This document shows positions 17,828 through 26,471 of a stretch of DNA of 64,000 nucleotides, in pieces; positions within the stretch are counted from its first letter, which is position 1; every line of letters begins with the position of its first letter. This stretch comes from Bin76 sp963665765 (GTDB lineage: Bacteria > Actinomycetota > Acidimicrobiia > Spongiisociales > ZC4RG35): the NCBI GenBank assembly GCA_963665765.1, contig OY762464.1, forward strand, positions 1,364,001-1,428,000, read 5' to 3'. The notes beneath the pieces are model-generated. The model was not told where the DNA came from and did not search any database. It was given only the letters and a program-made list of their open reading frames with translations. A program made the position numbers and the translations under genes.

Positions 17828-19339
17828 TTGCAACACGGAGAGATCCACAATAATCTGACCGCCACCAACCGCTGGTGGTTCGATCCGACCGGATGGACAC
17901 AGAGCGATCCGGATTTACGCAACGCTGCCAAAGCGCCGTTTCACTATGCCGCCGGGGTGCTCTCCGATCTCACGCCGGGAGGGTTGTATCTATTGCGGGG
18001 GCCACGACGGGTGGGGAAATCGGTCGAGATCAAACGCGCCATCCACCAATTGCTTTCTTCCGGCGTCCATCCCCGCCACATTATTCACATGTCGATGGAG
18101 GGATGGAACGCCCGTCACCTGACGAGGTTTGTAAACATCGCCCAACAGCTGACACTGGACAGTCCCCGACACTGGTTCCTCGACGAGACAACCGGCATTG
18201 AAGGTGGCTGGCCGCAGAGGATCAAATGGTTGCGAGACAACGATCCCCGCTTCCAAACCGATACGGTGGTGCTGACCGGCTCTTCCTCCGCCGATCTACG
18301 GGAGGCAATCGGCGTACTGGCCGGACGAAGGGGGGCCGCCAAGGCGCCCGACCGGGTGTTGCTACCGATGGGATTCCGGGATTTTGCGGGCCTGGTGGTT
18401 CAGGACAGTTTGCCCGAGCACATTGGGCCTCTGCGGATCTCAGACCTTGCCGAACAACTCCGGGAAACCAGCTTCGAACTGGCCCCCTGGCTGGGAATGC
18501 TGGTCAATGCCTGGGAAACCTACCTGTGGGTGGGAGGGTTTCCCCTGGCGGTGTCGGGGTACTTGCGGAACCGCCAAATAGATCCGGCGTTGCAGGCCGG
18601 ATTATGGGAAGTAATCAGCGGAGATGCCTTCCGAAAGGCTCGGCAATCCGATCTTCAGACCAAAACGATGCTGGAACGCCTGGTCAGAAACTTGGGTTCC
18701 CCTGTCAACGTAGCCCGAATTGCCCGCGAAACGGACAGCGCACCCGCCACGGCTCAGCAACGGATTGACAACCTACGCGAGACGTTTGTTCTGTGGCCGT
18801 GCTACCGGGAACAGGGGCTGAAGCCCAGGCTCGGTGCCCAGAAGAAGATCTACTTCACCGATCCCGTCTACCGGCTGTTGACCACCCAACCAAGCGATCT
18901 GTCCGTCATGTCCGAGCAGCAATTGGGCATGGCCCTGCTGCGCTGTTTGGAAAGGGAGAATCCCGGGTCCTATGTGCATTTCGAGCGCGTATTGCACCAT
19001 CGCACCCAAGCCCACCGAGAAATCGATTTCGTGGGACGAGACTTTGGCGGCGTGGCGTTTGAGTCCAAATACATAGACGATGGCCCGTGGAGGAATGCCG
19101 AGGGACGCACCCTTCAAGCCTCGCCATGGACCGGGATCGTGGCCACTCGCAACTTGTTCGATTTGCAGAATCCCTCCACTTTGGCGATCCCCTCAGGCAT
19201 GATCGCCTGGCTACTGGATACCCAGAGAGGCTCAGGGCCGACCTCGCCTCCTGGCCCTTTTGACCACCAGCATGCTGCGGGATCCCGATCCCCGTTCCGC
19301 GCCAGGTTCCCCGACGATCCTCTTCTACCCGGATTCTGA
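17828..19339 (+). CDS. AAA ATPase with DUF4143-type C-terminal domain
   Basis: 503 residues. A P-loop (YLLRGPRRVGKSVEIKRAI, about residues 55-73) and a Walker B-like LDETTGI followed by VVLTGSSSADL (sensor 1) define an AAA_14/ArsA-like ATPase. The C-terminal half (ETYLWVGGFPLAV, an HTH-like segment, IYFTDPVYRLL, and FERVLHHRTQAHREIDFVGR) matches the DUF4143 region, whose end resembles a PD-(D/E)xK fold (EIDF, then FESKY). Such ATPases are numerous in accessory regions of bacteria and archaea; their function is unknown. It starts with TTG and is preceded by AT-rich DNA, both suggesting foreign origin. The last 30 residues look like read-through into non-coding sequence. Confidence 0.8.
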   Translation: MQHGEIHNNLTATNRWWFDPTGWTQSDPDLRNAAKAPFHYAAGVLSDLTPGGLYLLRGPRRVGKSVEIKRAIHQLLSSGVHPRHIIHMSMEGWNARHLTRFVNIAQQLTLDSPRHWFLDETTGIEGGWPQRIKWLRDNDPRFQTDTVVLTGSSSADLREAIGVLAGRRGAAKAPDRVLLPMGFRDFAGLVVQDSLPEHIGPLRISDLAEQLRETSFELAPWLGMLVNAWETYLWVGGFPLAVSGYLRNRQIDPALQAGLWEVISGDAFRKARQSDLQTKTMLERLVRNLGSPVNVARIARETDSAPATAQQRIDNLRETFVLWPCYREQGLKPRLGAQKKIYFTDPVYRLLTTQPSDLSVMSEQQLGMALLRCLERENPGSYVHFERVLHHRTQAHREIDFVGRDFGGVAFESKYIDDGPWRNAEGRTLQASPWTGIVATRNLFDLQNPSTLAIPSGMIAWLLDTQRGSGPTSPPGPFDHQHAAGSRSPFRARFPDDPLLPGF

Positions 19340-19400
19340 GACATTCGGCCAAAGGGCGCCGGTGGGTAAGGCCGGGGTCCACGTGGCTAATCTCCAAACC

Positions 19401-20240
19401 ATGACCTCTTGGATCACCACTTCCGACGGAACGCGAATCGCCTATCACCAGGTGGGTTCGGGCGATCCGCCGATTGTCTTCATCCACGGCATCTACGGAA
19501 ACCGGCTGGGTTTCGGGTTCCAGGAGGAATACTTTTCGCCCAACCACCGCTGTGTGGCGATAGATCTGCGCGGCAACGGCGACAGCGACAAGCCCAACGA
19601 ACCCTATTCCATGGCCCTATATGCCGATGATGTGGCGGAGGTGATCCGTGGGCTCGAACTGGGACAATCTGTTCTCGTAGGTCACAGCATGGGCGGACAG
19701 GTGGTGATCTCGGTGGCGGAGCGCCATCCCGAGCTGGTGGCGGCGGTGGCCAGCCTGGACTCGCCCAGCAATATCCCTGGCTGGCAGGACCGATTCCACG
19801 GACCCTTTGATCACCTGATGACCTTCGACGGTCCCTATCGAGAAACGGTCCGGGCATTCCTGAGCGGCGCCTATCTACCCACCGACAACCCTGCCTGGGT
19901 CGGGGGGCTGGAGGAGCGCCTGGCCAGCATATCCGATCATGTGATTGTTAGAGCGTGGCAGGCGATGAGCGCCTACGAACCCACCGAGTCACTGCGGAGG
20001 ATGAAATGCCCCTATCTCTACATCGACAGTGGTCAACCTGACATTGATTTGGATCTGGTGAGGGGCTTTTGCCCCCAGTTGGTGGTGGGCAAGACAGTGG
20101 GGGCCGGGCATAAGGCGCTCGCAGACGTGCCGGATCAGATCAACGCCATGCTCAACCGCTTCATCCAGCACGCCGACGGCATCGCTTCGGAAATGATCCG
20201 CACCGGCGGGGTCTTCCAATACAACTTTCCCGCAACTTGA
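19401..20240 (+). CDS. Alpha/beta hydrolase, paralogue 1 of 4
   Basis: 279 residues. The alpha/beta hydrolase fold shows FIHG (oxyanion strand), the nucleophile Ser96 in VLVGHSMGGQV, and His237 in VGAGHKAL. An acidic residue in the YIDSGQPDIDLD segment probably completes the triad. No signal peptide is visible, so it is cytoplasmic. The substrate is unknown; relatives include esterases, haloalkane dehalogenase-like and C-C bond hydrolases. It is the most divergent of four paralogues in this window (others at 20262, 27955 and 28876). ATG 19401 is supported because the other copies begin at the same residue. Confidence 0.85.
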   Translation: MTSWITTSDGTRIAYHQVGSGDPPIVFIHGIYGNRLGFGFQEEYFSPNHRCVAIDLRGNGDSDKPNEPYSMALYADDVAEVIRGLELGQSVLVGHSMGGQVVISVAERHPELVAAVASLDSPSNIPGWQDRFHGPFDHLMTFDGPYRETVRAFLSGAYLPTDNPAWVGGLEERLASISDHVIVRAWQAMSAYEPTESLRRMKCPYLYIDSGQPDIDLDLVRGFCPQLVVGKTVGAGHKALADVPDQINAMLNRFIQHADGIASEMIRTGGVFQYNFPAT

Positions 20241-20261
20241 AACCCACGACGGGACGGATGC

Positions 20262-21182
20262 TTGCCCACGACTGAATCGTTCACCACCTCCGACGGGATA
20301 CGCATTGCCTACCACGAAGTAGGGATCGGCGACCCGGCCATCATCTTCGTCCACGGTGCCTACGGCAACCGCCGGGGCTTCGGCTTCCAGGAGGAGTACT
20401 TCTCGCCCAACCACCGCTGCGTGGCCGTGGACCTGCGGGGCAACGGCGACAGCGACCAGCCCGACCACCTCTACACCATGCCCCAACACGCTGATGATGT
20501 GGCAGAACTCATTGGCCATCTCGGATTGAAACGACCGGTGCTGGTGGGACAGAGCTTGGGCGGCCAGGTCATCATCTGCGCCGCCGCTCAGTATCCCGAG
20601 TTGGTGGGTGCCATCGCCAGCCTGGACTCCCCCAGCAATATTCCCGGATGGCACCAGCGTTTTCACGAACCCTTCGACCACCTGATAGCAAGAGGAGGTC
20701 CACTACGGGAAGCGCTGCAGATGTTTCTCAGCGCCGCCTACCTGCCCACCGACGACCCCTCCCGACTGGGGGCAATGGCCGAACGGCTGGCGGAGGTTCC
20801 CGACCACGTGATCTTCAACACTTGGCACGGGAAGAGTCGCTTCGATCCCGGACCGGTGCTGCGCCGAGTCGAGTGCCCTTACCTCTACATCGACTGCGGC
20901 CAGCCCGATCTCGACCTGGATCTGCTCCGCCAACTGTGCCCACAGGTAGTGATCGGAAAGACGGTCGGCGCCGGACACAAAGCCCTCCAAGACGTGCCCG
21001 ATCAGATCAACGCCATGCTCAACCGCTTCATCCAACACGCCGACGGCATCGCCGCCGAAATGATCCGCACCGGCGGGGTCTTCCAATACAACTTCCCCAA
21101 GCCTGAACCCCGCTCCTTGACCGGCCAAGCACACCCTAAGGCCGGCGGGCATCCTCAACTAAGCCCGGATTCACCGATTTGA
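20262..21182 (+). CDS. Alpha/beta hydrolase, paralogue 2 of 4, with shifted C-terminal tail
   Basis: 306 residues starting with TTG, 21 bases after paralogue 1. The core is nearly the same as copies 3 and 4 (GFGFQEEYFSPNHRC, nucleophile in VLVGQSLGGQVI, VGAGHKALQDV). The other copies end NFPKT or NFPAT. Here the sequence reads NFPKPEPRSL and runs about 27 residues further. A single missing base in the 'CCCAAAGCCTGA' context would explain loss of the stop. The tail has no conserved features. Function is as for the paralogues, unknown, and activity may be retained because the catalytic core is intact. Confidence 0.82.
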   Translation: MPTTESFTTSDGIRIAYHEVGIGDPAIIFVHGAYGNRRGFGFQEEYFSPNHRCVAVDLRGNGDSDQPDHLYTMPQHADDVAELIGHLGLKRPVLVGQSLGGQVIICAAAQYPELVGAIASLDSPSNIPGWHQRFHEPFDHLIARGGPLREALQMFLSAAYLPTDDPSRLGAMAERLAEVPDHVIFNTWHGKSRFDPGPVLRRVECPYLYIDCGQPDLDLDLLRQLCPQVVIGKTVGAGHKALQDVPDQINAMLNRFIQHADGIAAEMIRTGGVFQYNFPKPEPRSLTGQAHPKAGGHPQLSPDSPI

Positions 21183-21366
21183 TGTTTTGGGTGTTGCTGT
21201 TGGGGCGTTTTGCTGGTCATGGGTGGGCGGCGCGGCGCGGTTTTGCCGGGTTTTTAGGGTGCCGTGTGGGTTTTGCTTGGTCTGGTGGTATTCGGAGCGT
21301 GGCAGGGCGCACCGAGCCCTTTGGAGAGAGGTTTTTGGATCGACTCGGGTGGATGCTGAGGGTGTG

Positions 21367-21849
21367 TCAGCAGGATAGGGGAAGGTTGCGGATACCGGCG
21401 AGTGTGTTGATGTAGAGATCGGCCCATGGCCATCTGGCGGGGAGGAGTAGGATCAGTTTCCCTCCGTGGTTCACGATCCTTCCGGGAAGTCTGAAGAGAC
21501 GGGTTCGTACCGTGTTCCCGTTGGTCAACCTCCCATCTGGTGTGGTGTTCTATCCACCGGTTAGAGGTTGTGAGCCAGGGTGGCGCAAGAAAGCCAGGCG
21601 GCGTTGGCGAAGAAGTGACCCGACGGACAGTGCGACAGACCCGCGTGGTGTTTGATGTCCCGGATGGCCAATTCCACCCGGGCATGAGCCCGGTGAAAAC
21701 GATCTGCTTCCACTGCAGACAGTTCGGTGCTGGTGGCGAAGGCGTGGTATCGCTAGTCGGGCCATAGCTGCTGTTGGACGGGATCCGTGAGGCGGGTGCG
21801 GCGCACCACCACCCGCACCCGGCGACGGGCTTGCGACCCAGGAGGCGTA
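21367..21849 (-). pseudogene. IS1380-type transposase remnant (C-terminal part, multiply disrupted)
   Basis: On the minus strand one frame reads SQARRRVRVVVRRTRLTDP, then QQQLWPD, a TAG stop (21755-21753), RYHAFATS, FHRAHARVELAIRDIKHHAG and CPSGHFFANAAWLS to a stop at 21563-21561. A second frame then gives TVRTRLFRLPGRIVNHGGKL and WPWADLYINTLAGIRNLPLS to a stop at 21367. This is the ordered C-terminal third of an IS1380-family DDE transposase, including the conserved 'RVE.AIRDIK..AGL.H.PSG.F.ANAAWL' block. The N-terminal two thirds and both terminal repeats are missing. The remnant abuts the stop codon of the DUF3883 gene. Confidence 0.75.
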
Positions 21850-21850
21850 C

Positions 21851-22759
21851 TCAGGTCACAACCGACATCGGGAGACCGGATCGCAGTTCAGATTCGCTGA
21901 TACGAATCCGGACAAGTTGCCACCTAGCCGAGCCGGCCCGATCAACGGGCATCCTCGCACTGAGAGAGGCTAATGTCGTCCACCCCACGATGGAAGGTTT
22001 AGCATCGGCTTGTGTGCGGCAGAACACCAGATACCACCGAGACAATTCTAGGCCCACCTGGTACTCGTTACGGGTGAGATAGAAGTTCGGGTGCCGCCGT
22101 CGATGGGTTTTTACTTCGAGTCGGCATTCCTGGCCAGCAAGATTAGGAGCCACGACGTCATACCCGAGCGCATCCGATATAAGGCTGACCCTGCGCACAC
22201 GCTTCGCTAAATCGGGCCGCTGGTGTTCCTGCAAGAACCCTCGGCAGGTTGCGACAACGGCCTCTTCCCCGGCGTCTCCAATGGTACGGAGGGCGGTGTC
22301 ATCGTATTTTAAGGCAGCGGCATACAGAATTGCGTTTCGTTCCTCTGTATTGAACATTTCCTTGAGCACACGCTCAACCTGCTCAGGCAGCATTTCCGTT
22401 CGGATCTCCCCTCGACCGGTAACTGCGCTAAGCCAGGTGGGTGTTTGGTCGACAATTGTGGCACGGACAAGTTGCCGAGCAACCTCCGCTTCGTCGCTCG
22501 GGAGAGCTTGACATCGGTCGGCCGCATAGATGTTTGTGTCGTCGCGGTGCAGCCATCCCTGATTTACGAGCCAGCCCTCTGCCTTCTTGAGACCGTCTGA
22601 CGACAGGAGGCCCCCCGATGGGGTGGACCTATAGGAGGCTCTTACGTCTTCGGTTGTATGCCGTGAGGGTCCGACAATGCTTAGCACCCTTGCAGCCGAT
22701 CTGAGGAGGAAAGTGCTAGGGAAGTAACCCACACATTCACCGTCAACTTTGGCCGGCAA
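21851..22759 (-). CDS. DUF3883-domain, PD-(D/E)xK nuclease-like protein
   Basis: 302 residues, last gene of the five-gene island operon. The C-terminal half matches the DUF3883 region: GEEAVVATCRGFLQ (Glu165/166), SLISDALGYDVVAP (Asp201), CRLEVKTH (Glu215-Val-Lys217) and FYLTRNEYQVGLEL. The E-D-ExK arrangement fits a restriction-endonuclease-like fold. DUF3883 domains accompany SNF2 helicases and methyltransferases in several defence contexts. The N-terminal 100 residues look like a winged-helix segment. The TTG at 22759 overlaps the SNF2 stop by 17 bases, implying coupling. The 3' end lies exactly at an IS remnant, so the natural C-terminus may be slightly altered. Confidence 0.72.
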   Translation of the reverse strand: MPAKVDGECVGYFPSTFLLRSAARVLSIVGPSRHTTEDVRASYRSTPSGGLLSSDGLKKAEGWLVNQGWLHRDDTNIYAADRCQALPSDEAEVARQLVRATIVDQTPTWLSAVTGRGEIRTEMLPEQVERVLKEMFNTEERNAILYAAALKYDDTALRTIGDAGEEAVVATCRGFLQEHQRPDLAKRVRRVSLISDALGYDVVAPNLAGQECRLEVKTHRRRHPNFYLTRNEYQVGLELSRWYLVFCRTQADAKPSIVGWTTLASLSARMPVDRAGSARWQLVRIRISESELRSGLPMSVVT

Positions 22760-24596
22760 GATGCCAGGCTACTTCCTCAAGGTCCTCACCATCGACTCCC
22801 GTATCGCTGTCGCCCACCAGGCCTTCTTCGGGAACGGCGGGAAGCGACATCACGCTAAGCTCGGGATCCTGTAACAGTTCACCCAAGCACTCCGTTTTTT
22901 CCCGCAGTCGCGCCTCGACAACCTCATCGATTGTTTCTGAACTGCTGAGGACCGTCACCCTGGTAGCTATGTCGGGATCAAGCCCCAATCGATGAATTCT
23001 ATCCACACTCTGCAAGTACTGGCCCGCGTTGAAGGTACGCTCGAGATAAATCGCGTCTCGACAGACCCGATGAAGGCTTATCCCCTCACCGAGCGCAGCC
23101 GGGTTCGCCAATAGCACGTGACATCCTTCGTCCCAACGGAAACGAGTCAACTGCGCTTCGCGGTCCCGAACACCGCCGTGAACCATCGCTGGTTGAAACT
23201 CCCGCAACTCATGATGATGCAGGGTTTCCAGATTCCTGACGAAGTTAGACCAGACAAGCGTCTTGCGGCCTAGCCTGACATTTCTCTTGATGGCGCTCTT
23301 CAAGAACCGGAACTTCCACGGTATCTCATAGTCGGGGTAGGCGCGGAAGAGGTCGTCGAGATCCGTGTCCTGGGGCACGTCTAAGGGCGGATGCCGGAAC
23401 AGAATGGGGTCGTAGGGATGGCTCCCTGCGATAAGGAGACTCGGATTGGTAGCGGCCTCAAGCAGATACATCACAATGCGTCCGAACTTCCGTAGGTCTC
23501 TTCGCGTACGCCTTGATGCCTTGAACATCAAGCGATAGCGGCCTCGAATTGCAGCATAAATCTCCGCATGTAATGGATCCAAGGATTGGACCTCCATACC
23601 GATTAGAGGCTCTGGCAGATCAAGTTCAGCCTTGGTGGTCCTGACAAACAATGGTGCAATGCGCTGCGATACTGTACGGGTAGCCGGTTGGTCGCGAGCG
23701 TTGCGCGGAATGAGACGCCGGGCTCCGCCCGGCCACACAAAGTCGAATAGCGCATTAAGATCAAAGACCGACTGCGGAGCGGGTGTCCCGGTCAGGATGT
23801 CCCTACGGGTTGCCAAGTTAGCGAGATTAAGGCAATTCCGACCCCACTCTCCAGCCCAACCTCGCTTCATACGATGTGCTTCATCAAGAATCATATGAGT
23901 CCTACTTGAAGCAACCCACTTTGCAAGAAGGGCGAAACCAGACTGAAGGCGCTGGTAGTTCACCAAAAGAATCTCGGTCAACCCACCGGTTGTACCAGTG
24001 AAACGGGAAACCGCCGGCAAGGGGTCGAAACAGGCAGTCGCTTCGTCTTCCCAGGACTCGAATGCTGAGAGTGGGGAGACAACAAGGAGCCGTTCAACCC
24101 GTCCGGTTTGCCGTTCAGACTCATATAGCCCGTACGAGACGCTTGTCTTTCCTGCACCCGGTACTGAGAAATTTGCTCCATTGGCAAGCGCAAGAAGCTT
24201 AGCAAGATCGCGGATTTGGAACGGTCGCAACTCACGGACAAAGCGACTGTTAACAAGCCCATCCACAACATGACGTTCATTCAATGGTGCCACGTTATTG
24301 AGAGCTTCATCCAACTGCTTGGAGTCTGTCAGACGCCGCTGCACGAGATCACGTGCTGCACCCTTCCACTCCACCCTTACCCCGAATCGCCTACAATATG
24401 GCGCCACCCAATCCAGCCGGGACAAGAACAAGCTGACGGGCACCGTGATGCTATTGGCGGGGGATCTACCGTTTGTACCCCAATCAGACTGCACTTTCAA
24501 CCACAGCAGATCCGAGACATCCGTGGAACGAGACACCTCTACATCCGCTGCGCCTGGACGGTGATCGAATGACAGGAAACTAGATGTTATCTTCAT
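22743..24596 (-). CDS. SNF2-family helicase/translocase
   Basis: 617 residues. The helicase core has NFSVPGAGKTSVSYGL (Walker A, about 145-151), HMILDEAHRMKRG (DEAH, 238-241), DILTGTPAPQS (motif III), LLANPAALGEGISLH (motif V) and QYLQSVDRIHRLG (motif VI, SNF2 signature). An N-terminal domain of about 115 residues precedes it and may hold partner- or DNA-binding functions. It would use ATP to move along double-stranded DNA, here probably to deliver a nuclease. ATG 24596 was chosen over a TTG four codons earlier. The start overlaps the ParB-like gene by 17 bases, and AAGGAG lies close upstream. Confidence 0.85.
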   Translation of the reverse strand: MKITSSFLSFDHRPGAADVEVSRSTDVSDLLWLKVQSDWGTNGRSPANSITVPVSLFLSRLDWVAPYCRRFGVRVEWKGAARDLVQRRLTDSKQLDEALNNVAPLNERHVVDGLVNSRFVRELRPFQIRDLAKLLALANGANFSVPGAGKTSVSYGLYESERQTGRVERLLVVSPLSAFESWEDEATACFDPLPAVSRFTGTTGGLTEILLVNYQRLQSGFALLAKWVASSRTHMILDEAHRMKRGWAGEWGRNCLNLANLATRRDILTGTPAPQSVFDLNALFDFVWPGGARRLIPRNARDQPATRTVSQRIAPLFVRTTKAELDLPEPLIGMEVQSLDPLHAEIYAAIRGRYRLMFKASRRTRRDLRKFGRIVMYLLEAATNPSLLIAGSHPYDPILFRHPPLDVPQDTDLDDLFRAYPDYEIPWKFRFLKSAIKRNVRLGRKTLVWSNFVRNLETLHHHELREFQPAMVHGGVRDREAQLTRFRWDEGCHVLLANPAALGEGISLHRVCRDAIYLERTFNAGQYLQSVDRIHRLGLDPDIATRVTVLSSSETIDEVVEARLREKTECLGELLQDPELSVMSLPAVPEEGLVGDSDTGVDGEDLEEVAWHLAGQS

Positions 24597-25926
24597 GCTC
24601 CTTAGCAAGGGTGTTCAGGGCCTGACGGAGCTTCTTCAACTCGTATCTGAATGCACCGTGTTTGAAACCATTATCAAGCGCTGCCCTCTTTAATGTTACG
24701 CGGGCACGGTCGACCTTCTTCCGTGCGTCTTGTAAAAGCCTGATGGGAGTCGTTTGCCGCTTCTCATCTCGCTTATCCTGATCGCATTCTTCCGCAGCCT
24801 GCGTTATACGCTCCCGGATTTGGTCATACAATTGAACCCCAGTCAATCCTTCGGCGACCTCTGCCTCCTCGGGCGCGCGGAAGTGTGGAGCTATGGATAC
24901 AAGCATTAGAAGCGGATCAACCTTCCACTCTGCAGACGTAGAATCCTCCTCAAAAACCCCGAGCCCGTCGTCATCAGCAGCGGAGTTAGCAGAATCGTCT
25001 CCTTGGTCCTTGCTAAGGAAGCCCACCAACAGATCATCCCCTTCGAACTCTGGTTCTACGTAGTCTCTGAGGAACTCATCACTATCCCAATGGCGTAGGT
25101 TTCTGTACGTAACTCCCACCAATATGCCTGCGATCCGTCCATCCCGCACACGCCGCGCCTGTTCTGGATCCCGATCCCGCAAGGCGACGTATGCATTATC
25201 AGCTTCCGTCAACGCAGATTCGTGCTGGTCGAAAAACACGAGCGGGATTGCCCTCTCGCTGGTGTGTTGCACTTCGCGAATGTGTTGTAGGATCCTCAAA
25301 CTCTTCCTTATCAAGCTTACGCCCTTCTTGAGGTGCTTACTGCTACGCGACTGTGCTTTCCCCAGTAGGATCGCTAGATCCTCGATCGACATGCCTGTGT
25401 CGATCCGCTCTTTTATGAAAAGCAACTCGTTGGTAAGGGTATAGTCTTGCTTATAGTCACGGGCTAACTGCAGGCGCGCTTCAAGTTCGGTGATCTCTTT
25501 CTCTGTTGCGCCATCCGGTAGGACTCCAACCCTAATGTAATCTTCTCCGATTTGGCGTAGAGCCACGGCCCGAGTATTGCCATTTACCAATACTCCCTCG
25601 TGTGTGATTATCCCAGATTCAAGTTGTCCACTCTCACGGAGACTGTCGACTAGAGCACCAAATTCAGCTGTCTCAGCAAGGATCGTGGCAATGATATCCT
25701 GAGCGGATTCTGAGAAAGGGTCGTCATCCAAGATGCTGGCGTCAGCATGTGATTCGATCTGCGCGCGAATGCGGTGGCTTCTTGGGTTCAATAGGATACT
25801 GTCTAGGGACAGGTTTATGACCTTAAGAGGCAATCGGTCATTTTGCCACGACACGGAGTAGTTTTCTTGCGATTCTGAAACCTTGGCAGCGATTACAGCT
25901 GTCCGAGTGTTCTCGGTTATGGGCAT
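24580..25926 (-). CDS. ParB/Srx-fold DNA-binding protein of a defence operon
   Basis: 448 residues. The N-terminal part contains a ParB-like nucleotide-binding box (GVLVNGNTRAVALRQIG, with NGNTR at 115-119). It is followed by a helix-rich DNA-binding-like region (MSIEDLAILLGKAQSRSSKH, as in ParB HTH domains). The C-terminal third is acidic and then basic coiled-coil (KKVDRARVTLKRAALDNG). Genomic neighbours rule out a chromosome-partition role: there is no ParA. It sits between vsr and the SNF2 gene. Such proteins may act as CTP- or ATP-dependent sliding clamps, or as sensors that read DNA modification; this is inference. ATG 25926 follows vsr by 31 bases. Confidence 0.72.
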   Translation of the reverse strand: MPITENTRTAVIAAKVSESQENYSVSWQNDRLPLKVINLSLDSILLNPRSHRIRAQIESHADASILDDDPFSESAQDIIATILAETAEFGALVDSLRESGQLESGIITHEGVLVNGNTRAVALRQIGEDYIRVGVLPDGATEKEITELEARLQLARDYKQDYTLTNELLFIKERIDTGMSIEDLAILLGKAQSRSSKHLKKGVSLIRKSLRILQHIREVQHTSERAIPLVFFDQHESALTEADNAYVALRDRDPEQARRVRDGRIAGILVGVTYRNLRHWDSDEFLRDYVEPEFEGDDLLVGFLSKDQGDDSANSAADDDGLGVFEEDSTSAEWKVDPLLMLVSIAPHFRAPEEAEVAEGLTGVQLYDQIRERITQAAEECDQDKRDEKRQTTPIRLLQDARKKVDRARVTLKRAALDNGFKHGAFRYELKKLRQALNTLAKEHEDNI

Positions 25927-25957
25927 GTTATACTCCTAAACAAGTCTAGACTGTGAA

Positions 25958-26398
25958 TCATATTGATTGGCTAGAGAGTGTTTCTTGATTAAGGCGCTTG
26001 TCATCGAGGTACGACAGCAGGTATGCAGTCCCAGCCTCAAGTTGGCATTCCCAAATCGTCACTACATGCCAGCCAACTTCAGCTAGGGACTGAGACGTAC
26101 TGTCATCACGGTCTCGGTTGCCTTTGATCTTCGCTTGCCAATACTCCGTGTTTGTGGAAGGCAGGCGATTCCCCCTCCGGCAGTGATGACCGTGCCAAAA
26201 GCAACCGTGAACCTGCACAGCAGTGCCGTACTTCGGGAGCACAATGTCGGGCGTCCCTGGCAAGTCTTTACGATGGAGCCGATAACGATAGCCAGCAGCA
26301 TGAAGAGCACGCCTAACGAAAAGCTCCGGTGTGGTATCCCGCGGGCGGACACGGGACATGATCTGGCTGCGTTTGCGTTTGCTTACAGTGTCAGGCAC
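25958..26398 (-). CDS. vsr: Very-short-patch-repair (Vsr-type) endonuclease
   Basis: 146 residues matching Vsr throughout: MSRVRPRDTTPELFVRRALH, the catalytic Asp51 in LPGTPDIVLP, and the zinc/catalytic cluster VHGCFWHGHHC (Cys66, His69, His71, Cys73) with a later Cys118 in TIWECQL. Classical Vsr nicks next to T:G mismatches produced by deamination of 5-methylcytosine, protecting the genome from a partner C5 methyltransferase, which lies 73 bases upstream. It may serve as repair enzyme or as the cutting subunit of the island; Vsr-fold proteins do both. It starts with GTG. Confidence 0.9.
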   Translation of the reverse strand: MPDTVSKRKRSQIMSRVRPRDTTPELFVRRALHAAGYRYRLHRKDLPGTPDIVLPKYGTAVQVHGCFWHGHHCRRGNRLPSTNTEYWQAKIKGNRDRDDSTSQSLAEVGWHVVTIWECQLEAGTAYLLSYLDDKRLNQETLSSQSI

Positions 26399-26471
26399 TG
26401 GCTTCGACCGCGGCTACCGCTCCGAAAATCGATCCACAGGATCTGGAGCAGCACATCGTCCACCAACAACC

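Noticed and set aside
24580..25926. Chromosome or plasmid partition locus (ParB with parS)
   Set aside because: There is no ParA gene and no cluster of parS-like sites, and the gene is embedded in a methyltransferase-helicase operon.
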